Source: Burkholderiales bacterium (GTDB lineage: Bacteria > Pseudomonadota > Gammaproteobacteria > Burkholderiales > Burkholderiaceae_C). From it: 8,355 bases of DNA. The translations under genes were made by a program, and so were the position numbers. The notes below the pieces were generated by a model that saw nothing but the letters and a program-made list of their open reading frames with translations, was not told the DNA's origin and ran no database searches. Every line of letters starts with the position of its first letter. Positions within the stretch are counted from its first letter, which is position 1. The stretch lies in NCBI GenBank assembly GCA_028869035.1, contig JAGWTL010000115.1, forward strand, positions 1-8,355, given 5' to 3'. Shown piece after piece: positions 1-6,366 of the stretch.

Positions 1-902
1 TGCGGCTGCAGCATGCTGGCCTCGCGCGGCAGGTGGAAATCCCACAGGCGCGAGATCCAGAAGCGCAGGGCGCCGGCGCGCAGCATGCCCGGCAGCAGCT
101 GGCGCTCGGCCGCGCTCAAGGGGCGCACGGCGGCGTAGGCCTGCACAAAGGCGGCGCTGCGTTCCATATCGGTCTCGCCCGTGGCCAGATCGATGCACCA
201 GTCGTTCAGGCAGACCGCGATGTCGAAGAGGAAGGTGTCGACGCCGGCGAAATAGAAGTCGAAGAAGCCGCTGAGTTCGGGCGCGTCGGCCGGGCCGTCG
301 AACATGACGTTGTCGCGGAACAGGTCGGCGTGGATGGGTCCGCGCGGCAGGGCCGTGTAGGCCGGCGATGTGGCCAGGTGGTTCTGGTAGGCCAGCTCGC
401 TGCGCAGCAGGGCGGCCTGCTCGGCGGCTATGTGCGGCAGCACCAGGGGCACGGTCTCGTTCCACCAGGGCAGGCCGCGCAGATTGGGCTGATGGCGCGC
501 GTAGTCGCGCCCGGCCAGGTGCATCTGCGCCAGCATGCCGCCCACGGCAGCGCAGTGGCTTGCCGTGGGCTGGAGTTCGTGCTGGCCGCGCAGGCGGTTC
601 ACCACGGCGGCCGGCTTGCCCTGGAGTCTGTGCAGGATGTCGCCGTCGCGGTTGGCGGCCGGGTCCGGCACCGGGATGCCCTGCAGCGCCAGATGCTTCA
701 TGAGGTGCAGGTAGAAGGGCAGCTGTTCGAAGGTGAGGCGCTCGAACAGGGTCAGCACGTACTGGCCCTGGTCGGTGGTGGCGAAGTAGTTGGTGTTTTC
801 GATGCCGCTCTGGATGCCGCGCAGTTCCTGCAGTGGGCCGAGCTGGAGGTCTTGCAGCAGGGTGTTGGCCTCGTCGAAAGAGACTTCGGTAAAGACAGCC
901 AT
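1..902 (-). CDS. thrB: Homoserine kinase ThrB, APH-like type (3' end outside window)
   Basis: Homoserine kinase phosphorylates homoserine with ATP to O-phosphohomoserine, the step before threonine synthase; it is cytoplasmic. The N-terminus MAVFTEVSFDEANTLL followed by GIQSGIENTNYF is typical of the aminoglycoside-phosphotransferase-fold homoserine kinases of Pseudomonas and Burkholderiales, unrelated to the GHMP-type enzyme of E. coli. The catalytic loop HADLFRDN starts at about residue 191 (H191, D193, N198), and the metal-binding aspartate follows in GFFDFYFAG (D215). About 300 residues are visible, ending in WDFHLPREASMLQP. Relatives are around 320 residues, so only some 20 are missing beyond position 1. 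The ATG at 902-900 lies 4 nt after the TGA of the upstream DUF2782 gene, with no clear Shine-Dalgarno site, which suggests a shared transcript and translational coupling. The identification is firm; the exact C-terminus cannot be seen. Confidence 0.93.
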   Translation of the reverse strand, partial: MAVFTEVSFDEANTLLQDLQLGPLQELRGIQSGIENTNYFATTDQGQYVLTLFERLTFEQLPFYLHLMKHLALQGIPVPDPAANRDGDILHRLQGKPAAVVNRLRGQHELQPTASHCAAVGGMLAQMHLAGRDYARHQPNLRGLPWWNETVPLVLPHIAAEQAALLRSELAYQNHLATSPAYTALPRGPIHADLFRDNVMFDGPADAPELSGFFDFYFAGVDTFLFDIAVCLNDWCIDLATGETDMERSAAFVQAYAAVRPLSAAERQLLPGMLRAGALRFWISRLWDFHLPREASMLQP

Positions 903-906
903 CGGA

Positions 907-1242
907 TCAATACTTCAGGATGTTCCACCCGCCGGTGCCGCTGCGTTCGCGGTCGGTGCTGGCGGGGTTGCGGTTATTGCTTTCGGGCGCGACCTGGTAG
1001 GCCGGGGCATCGCCCTTGGGTTGGACGGTGATGCTTTTGGTCTCGCCGCCCACGCGCAATTCGTCGATGCGCGCGCCCGCGTCTTCGTGGCGGATGCGCT
1101 CGATCTTCTGTTCGGTGCCGCCGGGCGGGGGCGGGGCGACGTCGCGGGGCAGCGCCGCAGGCTTCTGGGCCAGGGCCGCGGCTGCCGCCAGGCCGCACAG
1201 GGCCACCAGCAGTTGGGAAAAACGGGGGAGGGAGACGGGCAT
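907..1242 (-). CDS. DUF2782 family small exported protein
   Basis: A 111-residue protein of unknown function. Residues 1-25 form a signal peptide: a short basic n-region (MPVSLPRF), a hydrophobic core and cleavage predicted after ALA at about residue 25. A proline-rich linker (PPPPGG, about 37-42) precedes the conserved part IERIRHEDAGARIDELRVGG and ITVQPKGDAPAYQV (about 48-84). The C-terminus GWNILKY matches the aromatic-ending tail I recall for the DUF2782 family. An in-frame ATG at 1296 would add 18 residues ahead of the signal peptide; 1242 is preferred because it gives a normal signal peptide. The gene precedes thrB by 4 nt and is divergent from polA. I recall the same order (thrB, small DUF2782 gene, polA) in Pseudomonas. 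Location is probably periplasmic. A function in threonine metabolism or replication is not shown by the sequence. Confidence 0.82.
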   Translation of the reverse strand: MPVSLPRFSQLLVALCGLAAAAALAQKPAALPRDVAPPPPGGTEQKIERIRHEDAGARIDELRVGGETKSITVQPKGDAPAYQVAPESNNRNPASTDRERSGTGGWNILKY

Positions 1243-1248
1243 CCCGCA

Positions 1249-1254
1249 ATTGTA
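1249..1254 (-). promoter_or_regulatory. Candidate -10 element (TACAAT) of the DUF2782-thrB unit
   Basis: On the minus strand TACAAT, one mismatch from TATAAT, lies 6 nt before the ATG at 1242. A start point at the usual distance would fall on or next to the start codon. No convincing -35 hexamer is seen at 16-18 nt, and no Shine-Dalgarno site is present. Confidence 0.35.
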
Positions 1255-1267
1255 GAGGGCGCCGCCA

Positions 1268-1313
1268 CAGGGTCCGGGCGCAGGCACAATCGGCATCTGC
1301 CCTACGGACCCTG
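1268..1313. repeat. 9-bp inverted repeat in the divergent DUF2782/polA intergenic region
   Basis: CAGGGTCCG (1268-1276) and CGGACCCTG (1305-1313) are perfect inverted arms separated by 28 nt. A nested pair, GCAG (1280-1283) and CTGC (1297-1300), adds a second step. The dyad encloses the CACAAT at 1285-1290, a possible polA -10 element, and ends 3 nt before the polA ATG. It could be an operator or a chance structure in GC-rich DNA. The rest of the 74-bp gap shows only the two -10-like hexamers. Confidence 0.5.
1285..1290 (+). promoter_or_regulatory. polA: Candidate -10 element (CACAAT) of polA
   Basis: CACAAT has two mismatches from TATAAT and lies 26 nt before the polA ATG, so a start point near 1297 would give a leader of about 20 nt. 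The expected -35 position reads as GC-rich sequence without resemblance to TTGACA. The call is therefore weak. Confidence 0.25.
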
Positions 1314-1316
1314 CTC

Positions 1317-4109
1317 ATGAGCGACAAGAAAACCCTGCTGCTGGTCGACGGTTCCAGCTACCTGTACCGCGCTTTCCACGCCATGCCGGACCTGCGCGCT
1401 GTGCCGGGGGACCCGACGAGTCCGCCCACCGGCGCCATCCGCGGCATGATCAATATGCTGCAGAGCCTGCGCAAGGACGTGCCGGCCGACTACGCGGCCT
1501 GCGTCTTCGACGCCAAGGGCCCGACCTTCCGCGACGCGATCTACCCCGAGTACAAGGCGCAGCGCTCCCCCATGCCGGACGATCTGCGCGCGCAGATCGA
1601 GCCCATCCACGAGGTGGTGCGCCTGATGGGCTGGAAGGTGCTGGATGTGCCGGGTGTGGAGGCCGACGACGTGATCGGCACCCTGGCCGTGGCCGGTGCG
1701 AGTCAGGACGTGGAGGTGATCGTCAGCAGCGGCGACAAGGACCTGGCCCAGCTGGTGACGCCGCACATCACCATCGTCGACACCATGAACGGCAAGCGCC
1801 GCGACGTGGCGGGTGTGGAGGCCGAGTTCGGCGTGCCCCCGCATCTGATGATCGATTACCAGACCCTGGTGGGTGACACGGTAGACAACGTGCCGGGCGT
1901 GGAGAAGGTGGGCCCCAAGACCGCCGCCAAGTGGCTGAAGGAATACGGTTCGCTGGACAACATCGTGGCCAACGCCGACGCCATCAAGGGCGCGGCCGGC
2001 GAGAACCTCAAGAAGGCCCTGGACTGGTTGCCCACGGGCCGCCAGCTGCTGACCATCAAGACCGACTGCGATCTGAACGGCTGGGTGAGCGGCCTGCCGG
2101 CACTGGATGCCGTGCGGGTGGGTGAGCCCGACACGGCGGCGCTCAAGGACTTCTACGAGAAATACGGCTTCAAGGGCCTGGCGCGGTCTTTGGGTGGTGT
2201 GACAGAAAAGTCCGTTCGCCCTGAGCTTGTCGAAGGGCTTCGACAGGCTCAGCCTGAACGGGGATTGTTTGATGAGCCGCAAGAACCTCCTACGCCACGC
2301 GTGAGCCAGCTCAAGTACGACACCATCCTCGACTGGGACAGCTTCGACCGCTGGCTGCTCAAGGTGCAGGCCGCCGAGCTGGTGGCGCTGGACACCGAGA
2401 CCACCTCGCTGGACGAGATGGTGGCCGAGATCGTGGGCATCTCCTTCAGTGTGGTGCCGGGCGAAGCGGCCTACATTCCGCTCACGCACGATTACCCCGA
2501 TGCGCCCACGCAGTTGCCGCGCGACGAGGTGCTGGCCAAGCTCAAGCCCTGGCTGGAAAATCCCGCGCACAAGAAGCTGGGGCAGCATGTCAAGTACGAC
2601 CGCCACGTCCTGGCCAACCACGGCATCGAGGTGCAGGGCTATGCGCACGACACCATGCTGCAGAGTTATGTGCTCGAAGTGCACAAACCCCACGGCCTGG
2701 CCAGCCTGGCCGAGCGCCACCTGGGGCGCAGCGGCATCCAGTACGAAGACCTGTGCGGCAAGGGTGCCAAGCAGATTTCCTTCAGCCAGGTCGCCATCGA
2801 CAAGGCGGCTGAATACTCCTGTGAAGACTCGGACCAGACCCTGGACGTGCACCGTGTGCTGTGGCCGCTGCTGCAGGCCGACGAGAAGCTGAAGTTCATC
2901 TATGCGCTGGAGATGACCAGTTCGGAAACGCTGTACCGCATCGAACGCAACGGCGTGCTGATCGACGCGCCCACCCTGGCCAACCAGAGCCACGAGCTGG
3001 GCCAGCGCATCCTGCAGCTGGAACAGGAAGCGCACGAGCTGGCGGGGCAGCCCTTCAACCTCGGCTCACCGAAGCAGATCGGCGAGATCTTCTTCACCAA
3101 GCTGGGCCTGCCCGTCGTGAAGAAGACGGCCACCGGCGCGCCGAGCACGGACGAAGAAGTGCTGGAGAAGCTGGCAGAAGATTTCCCCCTGCCGGCCAAG
3201 ATCCTGGAGCACCGCGGCCTCTCCAAGCTCAAGGGCACCTACACCGACAAGCTGGCCCTGATGGTCCACCCACGCACCGGCCGTGTGCACACGCATTACG
3301 CGCAGGCCGTGGCCGTGACGGGGCGGCTATCGAGCAACGACCCGAACCTGCAGAACATCCCCATCCGCACGCCCGAAGGCCGGCGCGTGCGCGAGGCCTT
3401 TGTGGCCCCGGCGGGTTGTGTGATTGCCAGCGCCGACTATTCGCAGATCGAGCTGCGCATCATGGCCCACATCAGCGGCGACGCCGCCCTGCTGCTGGCC
3501 TTCCACGACGGCATGGACGTGCACCGCGCCACCGCGTCGGAAGTCTTCGGTGTGCCCACCAGCCAGGTCAGCAGCGAGCAGCGCCGTTACGCCAAGGTCA
3601 TCAACTTCGGCCTGATCTACGGCATGAGCGCCTTCGGCCTGGCCCGATCCTTAAGCATCGACAACACGGCGGCGAAGAACTACATCGAGCGCTACTTCGA
3701 CCGTTACCCCGGGGTGAAGCGCTATATGGACGAGACGCGCCAGCAGGCCAAGGCACGCGGTTATGTCGAAACCGTCTTCGGCCGCCGCCTTTACCTGCCC
3801 GAGATCAACTCACCCAACGGCCCGCGCCGCAGCGGCGCAGAACGCGCCGCCATCAACGCGCCCATGCAGGGCACGGCGGCCGACCTCATCAAGCTCAGCA
3901 TGAACAAGGTGCAGGAAGTCATCGATGCCGAGCAGCGCAAGACCAAGATGATCATGCAGGTGCACGACGAACTGGTTTTCGAAGTGCCGGAAGAGGAGGT
4001 CACCTGGCTGCGCCATGAGATCCCGAAGATCATGGCCGGCGTGGCCCAGCTCAAGGTGCCCCTGCTGGCCGAGGTGGGCGTGGGGCCGAACTGGGACAAG
4101 GCGCACTGA
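1317..4109 (+). CDS. polA: DNA polymerase I
   Basis: Full-length 930-residue DNA polymerase I, which fills gaps, removes RNA primers and serves excision repair. The N-terminal 5' nuclease (about 1-290) shows LLLVDGSSYLYRAFHA, GVEADDVIGTLA, SSGDKDLAQLV and the helix-hairpin-helix GVEKVGPKTAAKWL. The 3'-5' exonuclease (about 325-520) is intact: DTET (D359, E361), GQHVKYD (D428) and YSCED (Y500, D504), so proofreading is expected. The polymerase domain has DYSQIELR (D707), the O-helix RRYAKVINFGLIYG (K760, F764, Y768) and VHDELVFEVP (D884). These residues sit 2-4 positions later than their E. coli counterparts. Residues 299-316, in the linker between nuclease and Klenow parts, are encoded by a REP-like palindromic repeat. 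The ATG at 1317 fits the conserved N-terminus MSDKKTLLLVDG; no clear Shine-Dalgarno site precedes it. The gene is divergent from DUF2782-thrB. Confidence 0.98.
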   Translation: MSDKKTLLLVDGSSYLYRAFHAMPDLRAVPGDPTSPPTGAIRGMINMLQSLRKDVPADYAACVFDAKGPTFRDAIYPEYKAQRSPMPDDLRAQIEPIHEVVRLMGWKVLDVPGVEADDVIGTLAVAGASQDVEVIVSSGDKDLAQLVTPHITIVDTMNGKRRDVAGVEAEFGVPPHLMIDYQTLVGDTVDNVPGVEKVGPKTAAKWLKEYGSLDNIVANADAIKGAAGENLKKALDWLPTGRQLLTIKTDCDLNGWVSGLPALDAVRVGEPDTAALKDFYEKYGFKGLARSLGGVTEKSVRPELVEGLRQAQPERGLFDEPQEPPTPRVSQLKYDTILDWDSFDRWLLKVQAAELVALDTETTSLDEMVAEIVGISFSVVPGEAAYIPLTHDYPDAPTQLPRDEVLAKLKPWLENPAHKKLGQHVKYDRHVLANHGIEVQGYAHDTMLQSYVLEVHKPHGLASLAERHLGRSGIQYEDLCGKGAKQISFSQVAIDKAAEYSCEDSDQTLDVHRVLWPLLQADEKLKFIYALEMTSSETLYRIERNGVLIDAPTLANQSHELGQRILQLEQEAHELAGQPFNLGSPKQIGEIFFTKLGLPVVKKTATGAPSTDEEVLEKLAEDFPLPAKILEHRGLSKLKGTYTDKLALMVHPRTGRVHTHYAQAVAVTGRLSSNDPNLQNIPIRTPEGRRVREAFVAPAGCVIASADYSQIELRIMAHISGDAALLLAFHDGMDVHRATASEVFGVPTSQVSSEQRRYAKVINFGLIYGMSAFGLARSLSIDNTAAKNYIERYFDRYPGVKRYMDETRQQAKARGYVETVFGRRLYLPEINSPNGPRRSGAERAAINAPMQGTAADLIKLSMNKVQEVIDAEQRKTKMIMQVHDELVFEVPEEEVTWLRHEIPKIMAGVAQLKVPLLAEVGVGPNWDKAH
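2212..2261. repeat. REP-like palindromic repeat translated within polA
   Basis: Two 24-nt arms (2212-2235 and 2238-2261) flank a 2-nt centre (GG). Twenty of the 24 positions are complementary; one more would be a U-G pair in RNA, and three adjacent positions (2218-2220) do not match. The core CCTGAGCTTGTCGAAGGGC and its partner TTCGACAGGCTCAGCCTGAA are those of a dispersed palindromic repeat I recognise from many GC-rich proteobacterial genomes. In the polA frame it reads SVRPELVEGLRQAQPERG (residues 299-316); on the other strand it gives the often-seen peptide PFDKLRANG. No second copy was found in this window. Identification as the known repeat is from memory, not a search. Confidence 0.85.
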
Positions 4110-4136
4110 GAGGCTGTATTTCTCCCCTTCTGGCGC

Positions 4137-4166
4137 TTGGCAGCTGCGGCTGTTTGGCAGGACAAT
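4137..4166 (+). promoter_or_regulatory. Candidate sigma-70-type promoter of the lytic transglycosylase gene
   Basis: TTGGCA (4137-4142, one mismatch from TTGACA) and GACAAT (4161-4166, two mismatches from TATAAT) are spaced by 18 nt in the 82-bp gap after polA. A start near 4173 would leave a leader of about 20 nt before the ATG at 4192. This is the best-formed promoter in the window, but it was found by eye only. Confidence 0.5.
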
Positions 4167-4191
4167 GCACCGGAACGTTCGAATCCGTCAT

Positions 4192-4902
4192 ATGAACGCC
4201 GTCATGCCACCCCGACTTCTGCAGGCCCGCGCTGCCCCCGCGCTGGCCGCGTGGCTGGTCATGGCCGGCTTGCTGCTCGCATTTTCTGTTCCAGCTTTCG
4301 CGCAGGGTGCCGCAGCGGCGGCCGAGGGCACGCCCCCCATGGACCTGCCCAAACCCGCCACCAGGATCTACAAATCCCTCTCGGGCGGCACGACCTCGTT
4401 TTCCGACCGGCCACCGAGCCACGGGGCCTACGTGGTGCTCAGGCCCCAGTGTTTTGCCTGCAACCCCACGTCCGCGGTGGACTGGCATGCCACCCGTCTG
4501 TACCGGGACGCATTTGCCGAAGAGATCAACGTGGCCGCACGCCAGTACAAGGTCGATCCGGCCCTGGTGCGTGCCGTGATCCACGCCGAGTCGGGTTTCA
4601 ACGTCCATGCCCGTTCACCCAAGGGCGCGGTCGGCCTGATGCAGCTCATGCCCGCGACGGCGAAGGTGCTGGGGGTGGCCAATCCCCGGGTGCCCCGCGA
4701 GAACATCCATGGCGGTGCGAAGTACCTGGCCGACCTGCTGGCCCAGTTCAAGAACGACGTGATGCTGGCCACCGCCGCCTACAACGCCGGCCCGCAGGCC
4801 GTGCAGAAGTACGCGGGCGTGCCGCCCTATGCCGAGACCCAGGTCTATGTGCAGCGCGTGCGCATCCTGCACCAGCGCTACAAGAGCGGCCCCCAGAGCT
4901 GA
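4192..4902 (+). CDS. Exported lytic transglycosylase (SLT domain)
   Basis: Lytic transglycosylases cleave the MurNAc-GlcNAc bond of peptidoglycan to give 1,6-anhydro ends; this one would act in the periplasm. From the ATG at 4192 the protein has 236 residues. Residues 1-37 form a signal peptide (hydrophobic core AWLVMAGLLLAF, cleavage expected after VPAFA). Residues about 57-75 (RIYKSLSGGTTSFSDRPP) resemble the small DUF4124-type module seen in other envelope proteins, followed by a CFAC pair (C87, C90). The SLT domain spans about 117-230: YKVDPALVRAVIHAESGFN with catalytic Glu133, GLMQLMPATA (148-157) and AYNAG (196-200). Earlier in-frame ATGs lie at 4165, overlapping the candidate -10, and inside polA; another at 4204 is also possible. 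The start at 4192 is chosen as downstream of the promoter and giving a normal signal peptide. No lipobox is seen. Confidence 0.9.
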   Translation: MNAVMPPRLLQARAAPALAAWLVMAGLLLAFSVPAFAQGAAAAAEGTPPMDLPKPATRIYKSLSGGTTSFSDRPPSHGAYVVLRPQCFACNPTSAVDWHATRLYRDAFAEEINVAARQYKVDPALVRAVIHAESGFNVHARSPKGAVGLMQLMPATAKVLGVANPRVPRENIHGGAKYLADLLAQFKNDVMLATAAYNAGPQAVQKYAGVPPYAETQVYVQRVRILHQRYKSGPQS

Positions 4903-4954
4903 GCCTGGGCTCCCTGCCTAATCACCCGTTTCAGCACGGGCATCGTCCCTGGCT

Positions 4955-4960
4955 GAAAAT
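4955..4960 (+). promoter_or_regulatory. Candidate -10 element (GAAAAT) before the LLM oxidoreductase gene
   Basis: GAAAAT lies 6 nt before the ATG at 4967, an AT-rich patch in GC-rich DNA. No -35 hexamer or Shine-Dalgarno site is convincing. The gap 4903-4966 otherwise holds two short hairpins (around 4901-4912 and 4925-4940) without T-tracts. Confidence 0.22.
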
Positions 4961-4966
4961 GCAGCC

Positions 4967-5983
4967 ATGAAATCACTCAAGGACATCGCTCTTTCCATGC
5001 TGGACCTGGTGGCCGTACGCGAAGGCGGCACGGTGGCCGAGGCGCTGGGCATCGCCCTGCGCACCGCGCAGCACGCCGAAGCCCTGGGCTTCACGCGTTA
5101 CTGGCTGGCCGAGCACCACAATATGCCGGGCATCGCCAGCTCGGCCACGGCGGTGCTGGTGGGGCATATCGCCGGGGGCACCCAGCGCATCCGTGTGGGT
5201 TCGGGCGGCATCATGCTGCCCAACCACGCGCCGCTGGTGGTGGCCGAGGCCTTCGGAACGCTCGCCGAGCTCTATCCGGGGCGCATCGACCTGGGCCTGG
5301 GCCGCGCGCCCGGCACCGACCCCATGACCATGCGCGCGCTGCGCCGTGACCGCGTGGAGACCGAGGAAGATTTCCCGCGCGACGTGGCCGAGCTGCAGCG
5401 CCTGCTGGGCCCGGCCCAGCCCGGCCAGCGCCTGGTCGCCATGCCCGGCGCCGGCACCAACGTGCCCATCTGGCTGCTGGGCTCCAGCCTGTTCTCGGCG
5501 CGCCTGGCGGCGGAGCAGGGCCTGCCCTATGCTTTTGCCTCGCACTTCGCGCCGCGCCTGCTTCTGCAGGCCATCGAGATCTACCGCAGCCAGTTCCGCC
5601 CCTCGGCCACGCTGGCGCAACCCCATGTGGCCATCGGCGTGCCGGTGATCGCCGCGCCGACCGACGAGGAGGCCGAGTTCCTGGCCAGCAGCACCTACCA
5701 GCGTGTGCTGGGCATCATCACGGGCAAACGCGGCCGCCTGGCGCCGCCGGTGCAAGACTTCATGGCGCAGCTGCACCCGCAGGAGCGCGCAGCGATTGCC
5801 GACTTCCTGGCCATGGCCGTGATCGGCGGGCCGCAGACCGTGCGCGCCGGTTTCGAGCAACTGGCCCAGGCCACGCAGGCCGACGAGTTCATCCTGGTTT
5901 CTGACGTTTACGATGCCGAGCTGCGCCTGCGCTCGCTGGACATCGCGGCCGCGGCGCGCAGCCTGGTCCCGGTAGCGGCTTGA
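4967..5983 (+). CDS. LLM-class flavin-dependent oxidoreductase, YhbW-like
   Basis: A 338-residue member of the luciferase-like monooxygenase superfamily, closest by pattern to E. coli YhbW and its relatives (about 335 residues). These are FMN- or F420-fold TIM-barrel enzymes; the YhbW branch has no settled substrate, so none is proposed here. Diagnostic stretches are RYWLAEHHNMPGIASSA (44-60), VGSGGIMLPNHAPLVVAEAF (77-96), where the phosphate and flavin site usually lies, and GRIDLGLGRAPGTDP (105-119). The C-terminal half contains TYQRVLGIITGKRG and ends RSLVPVAA. It is cytoplasmic, with no signal peptide. The ATG at 4967 is the only start that keeps the conserved N-terminal strand LSMLDLVAVREG at its normal distance. 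It follows the transglycosylase gene by 64 bp and precedes the DUF3297 gene by 16 bp, so co-transcription with the latter is likely. Confidence 0.92.
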   Translation: MKSLKDIALSMLDLVAVREGGTVAEALGIALRTAQHAEALGFTRYWLAEHHNMPGIASSATAVLVGHIAGGTQRIRVGSGGIMLPNHAPLVVAEAFGTLAELYPGRIDLGLGRAPGTDPMTMRALRRDRVETEEDFPRDVAELQRLLGPAQPGQRLVAMPGAGTNVPIWLLGSSLFSARLAAEQGLPYAFASHFAPRLLLQAIEIYRSQFRPSATLAQPHVAIGVPVIAAPTDEEAEFLASSTYQRVLGIITGKRGRLAPPVQDFMAQLHPQERAAIADFLAMAVIGGPQTVRAGFEQLAQATQADEFILVSDVYDAELRLRSLDIAAAARSLVPVAA

Positions 5984-5985
5984 AG

Positions 5986-5991
5986 CACAAT
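5986..5991 (+). promoter_or_regulatory. Candidate -10 element (CACAAT) before the DUF3297 gene
   Basis: CACAAT lies 8 nt before the ATG at 6000, inside the 16-bp gap after the oxidoreductase gene. It could drive a separate leaderless or nearly leaderless transcript. No good -35 is present at 16-18 nt (the region reads CTGGTC), and read-through from upstream is equally possible. Confidence 0.22.
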
Positions 5992-5999
5992 ACGTCCCC

Positions 6000-6263
6000 A
6001 TGAACGACAGCACCGCATCCCAGGCTTCGCAGCGCCCCGAGCTGCCCGACCGCCTCTGCATCGATCCGCGCAGCCCGCACCATGTGGCGGCCGTGTTCGA
6101 GCACGACGTAGGCATCACCTTCAACGGCAAGGAACGCAAGGACGTGGAGGAGTACTGCATCAGCGAAGGCTGGGTCAAGGTGCCCGCCGGCAAGACGCTG
6201 GACCGCAGGGGCAAGCCGCTGATGATCAAGCTCAAGGGCAAGGTCGAGGCCTTCTACCGCTGA
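6000..6263 (+). CDS. DUF3297 family small protein
   Basis: An 87-residue cytoplasmic protein of unknown function, recognised as DUF3297. The family signature begins PDRLCIDPRSPHHVAAVFEH (about 16-35), continues GITFNGKERKDVEEYCISEG (about 38-57) and WVKVPAGKTLDRRGKPLMIK, and ends LKGKVEAFYR. The whole protein is one compact domain with no signal peptide or membrane segment; the first 14 residues (Ser-, Thr-, Ala- and Gln-rich) look like a disordered tail. It starts 16 bp after the oxidoreductase stop codon, so the two may share a transcript, but no functional link is evident. The start lacks a Shine-Dalgarno sequence. No ligand or partner can be deduced, and I give no role. Confidence 0.88.
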   Translation: MNDSTASQASQRPELPDRLCIDPRSPHHVAAVFEHDVGITFNGKERKDVEEYCISEGWVKVPAGKTLDRRGKPLMIKLKGKVEAFYR

Positions 6264-6353
6264 CCGCAAGCTGACCAATTTCGATGCCCGCACCTGTTAT
6301 TGTTGCGTTGCGCATTCCCTTGAGCGTATGCGTCGTTTACATCGTCGAACCCT

Positions 6354-6359
6354 AGGAAA
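6354..6359 (+). promoter_or_regulatory. Ribosome binding site deciding the start at 6367
   Basis: AGGAAA lies 7 nt before the ATG at 6367 and selects it over the in-frame ATG at 6328, which has no such site. The 103-bp gap 6264-6366 also contains TTGCGTTGCGC and TTGAGC patches, but no clear promoter pair could be placed. Confidence 0.6.
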
Positions 6360-6366
6360 TCTGAAC

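Noticed and set aside
33..1031. 332-codon open frame on the plus strand
   Set aside because: It lies antisense to thrB and the DUF2782 gene and translates to low-complexity Gly/Val/Gln/Ala-rich sequence with no family pattern; an artefact of high GC.
1302..3035. 577-codon open frame on the minus strand, antisense to polA
   Set aside because: The protein has no domain pattern, is rich in Leu/His/Gln/Val typical of the reverse complement of a GC-rich gene, and the plus-strand polA is unmistakable. It includes the minus-strand reading of the palindromic repeat (PFDKLRANG).
2861..4018. 385-codon open frame overlapping polA on the plus strand
   Set aside because: Ala/Arg/Gly/Pro-rich out-of-frame reading of the polymerase domain with no recognisable motif.
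4165..4191. Earlier in-frame ATG (4165) for the lytic transglycosylase
   Set aside because: It overlaps the candidate -10 element and would add nine residues before a signal peptide that is already complete from 4192.
4925..4940. CCCGT / ACGGG hairpin considered as a terminator after the transglycosylase gene
   Set aside because: Only 5 bp with a 6-nt loop and no T-tract follows; likewise GAGC / GCTC at 4901-4912.
4973..6241. 422-codon open frame antisense to the LLM oxidoreductase and DUF3297 genes
   Set aside because: Composition is that of a shadow frame, and it would cover two well-recognised genes on the other strand.
6328..6366. Earlier in-frame ATG for the small exported protein
   Set aside because: No ribosome binding site, and it would place 13 mostly basic residues ahead of a normal signal peptide; AGGAAA supports 6367.
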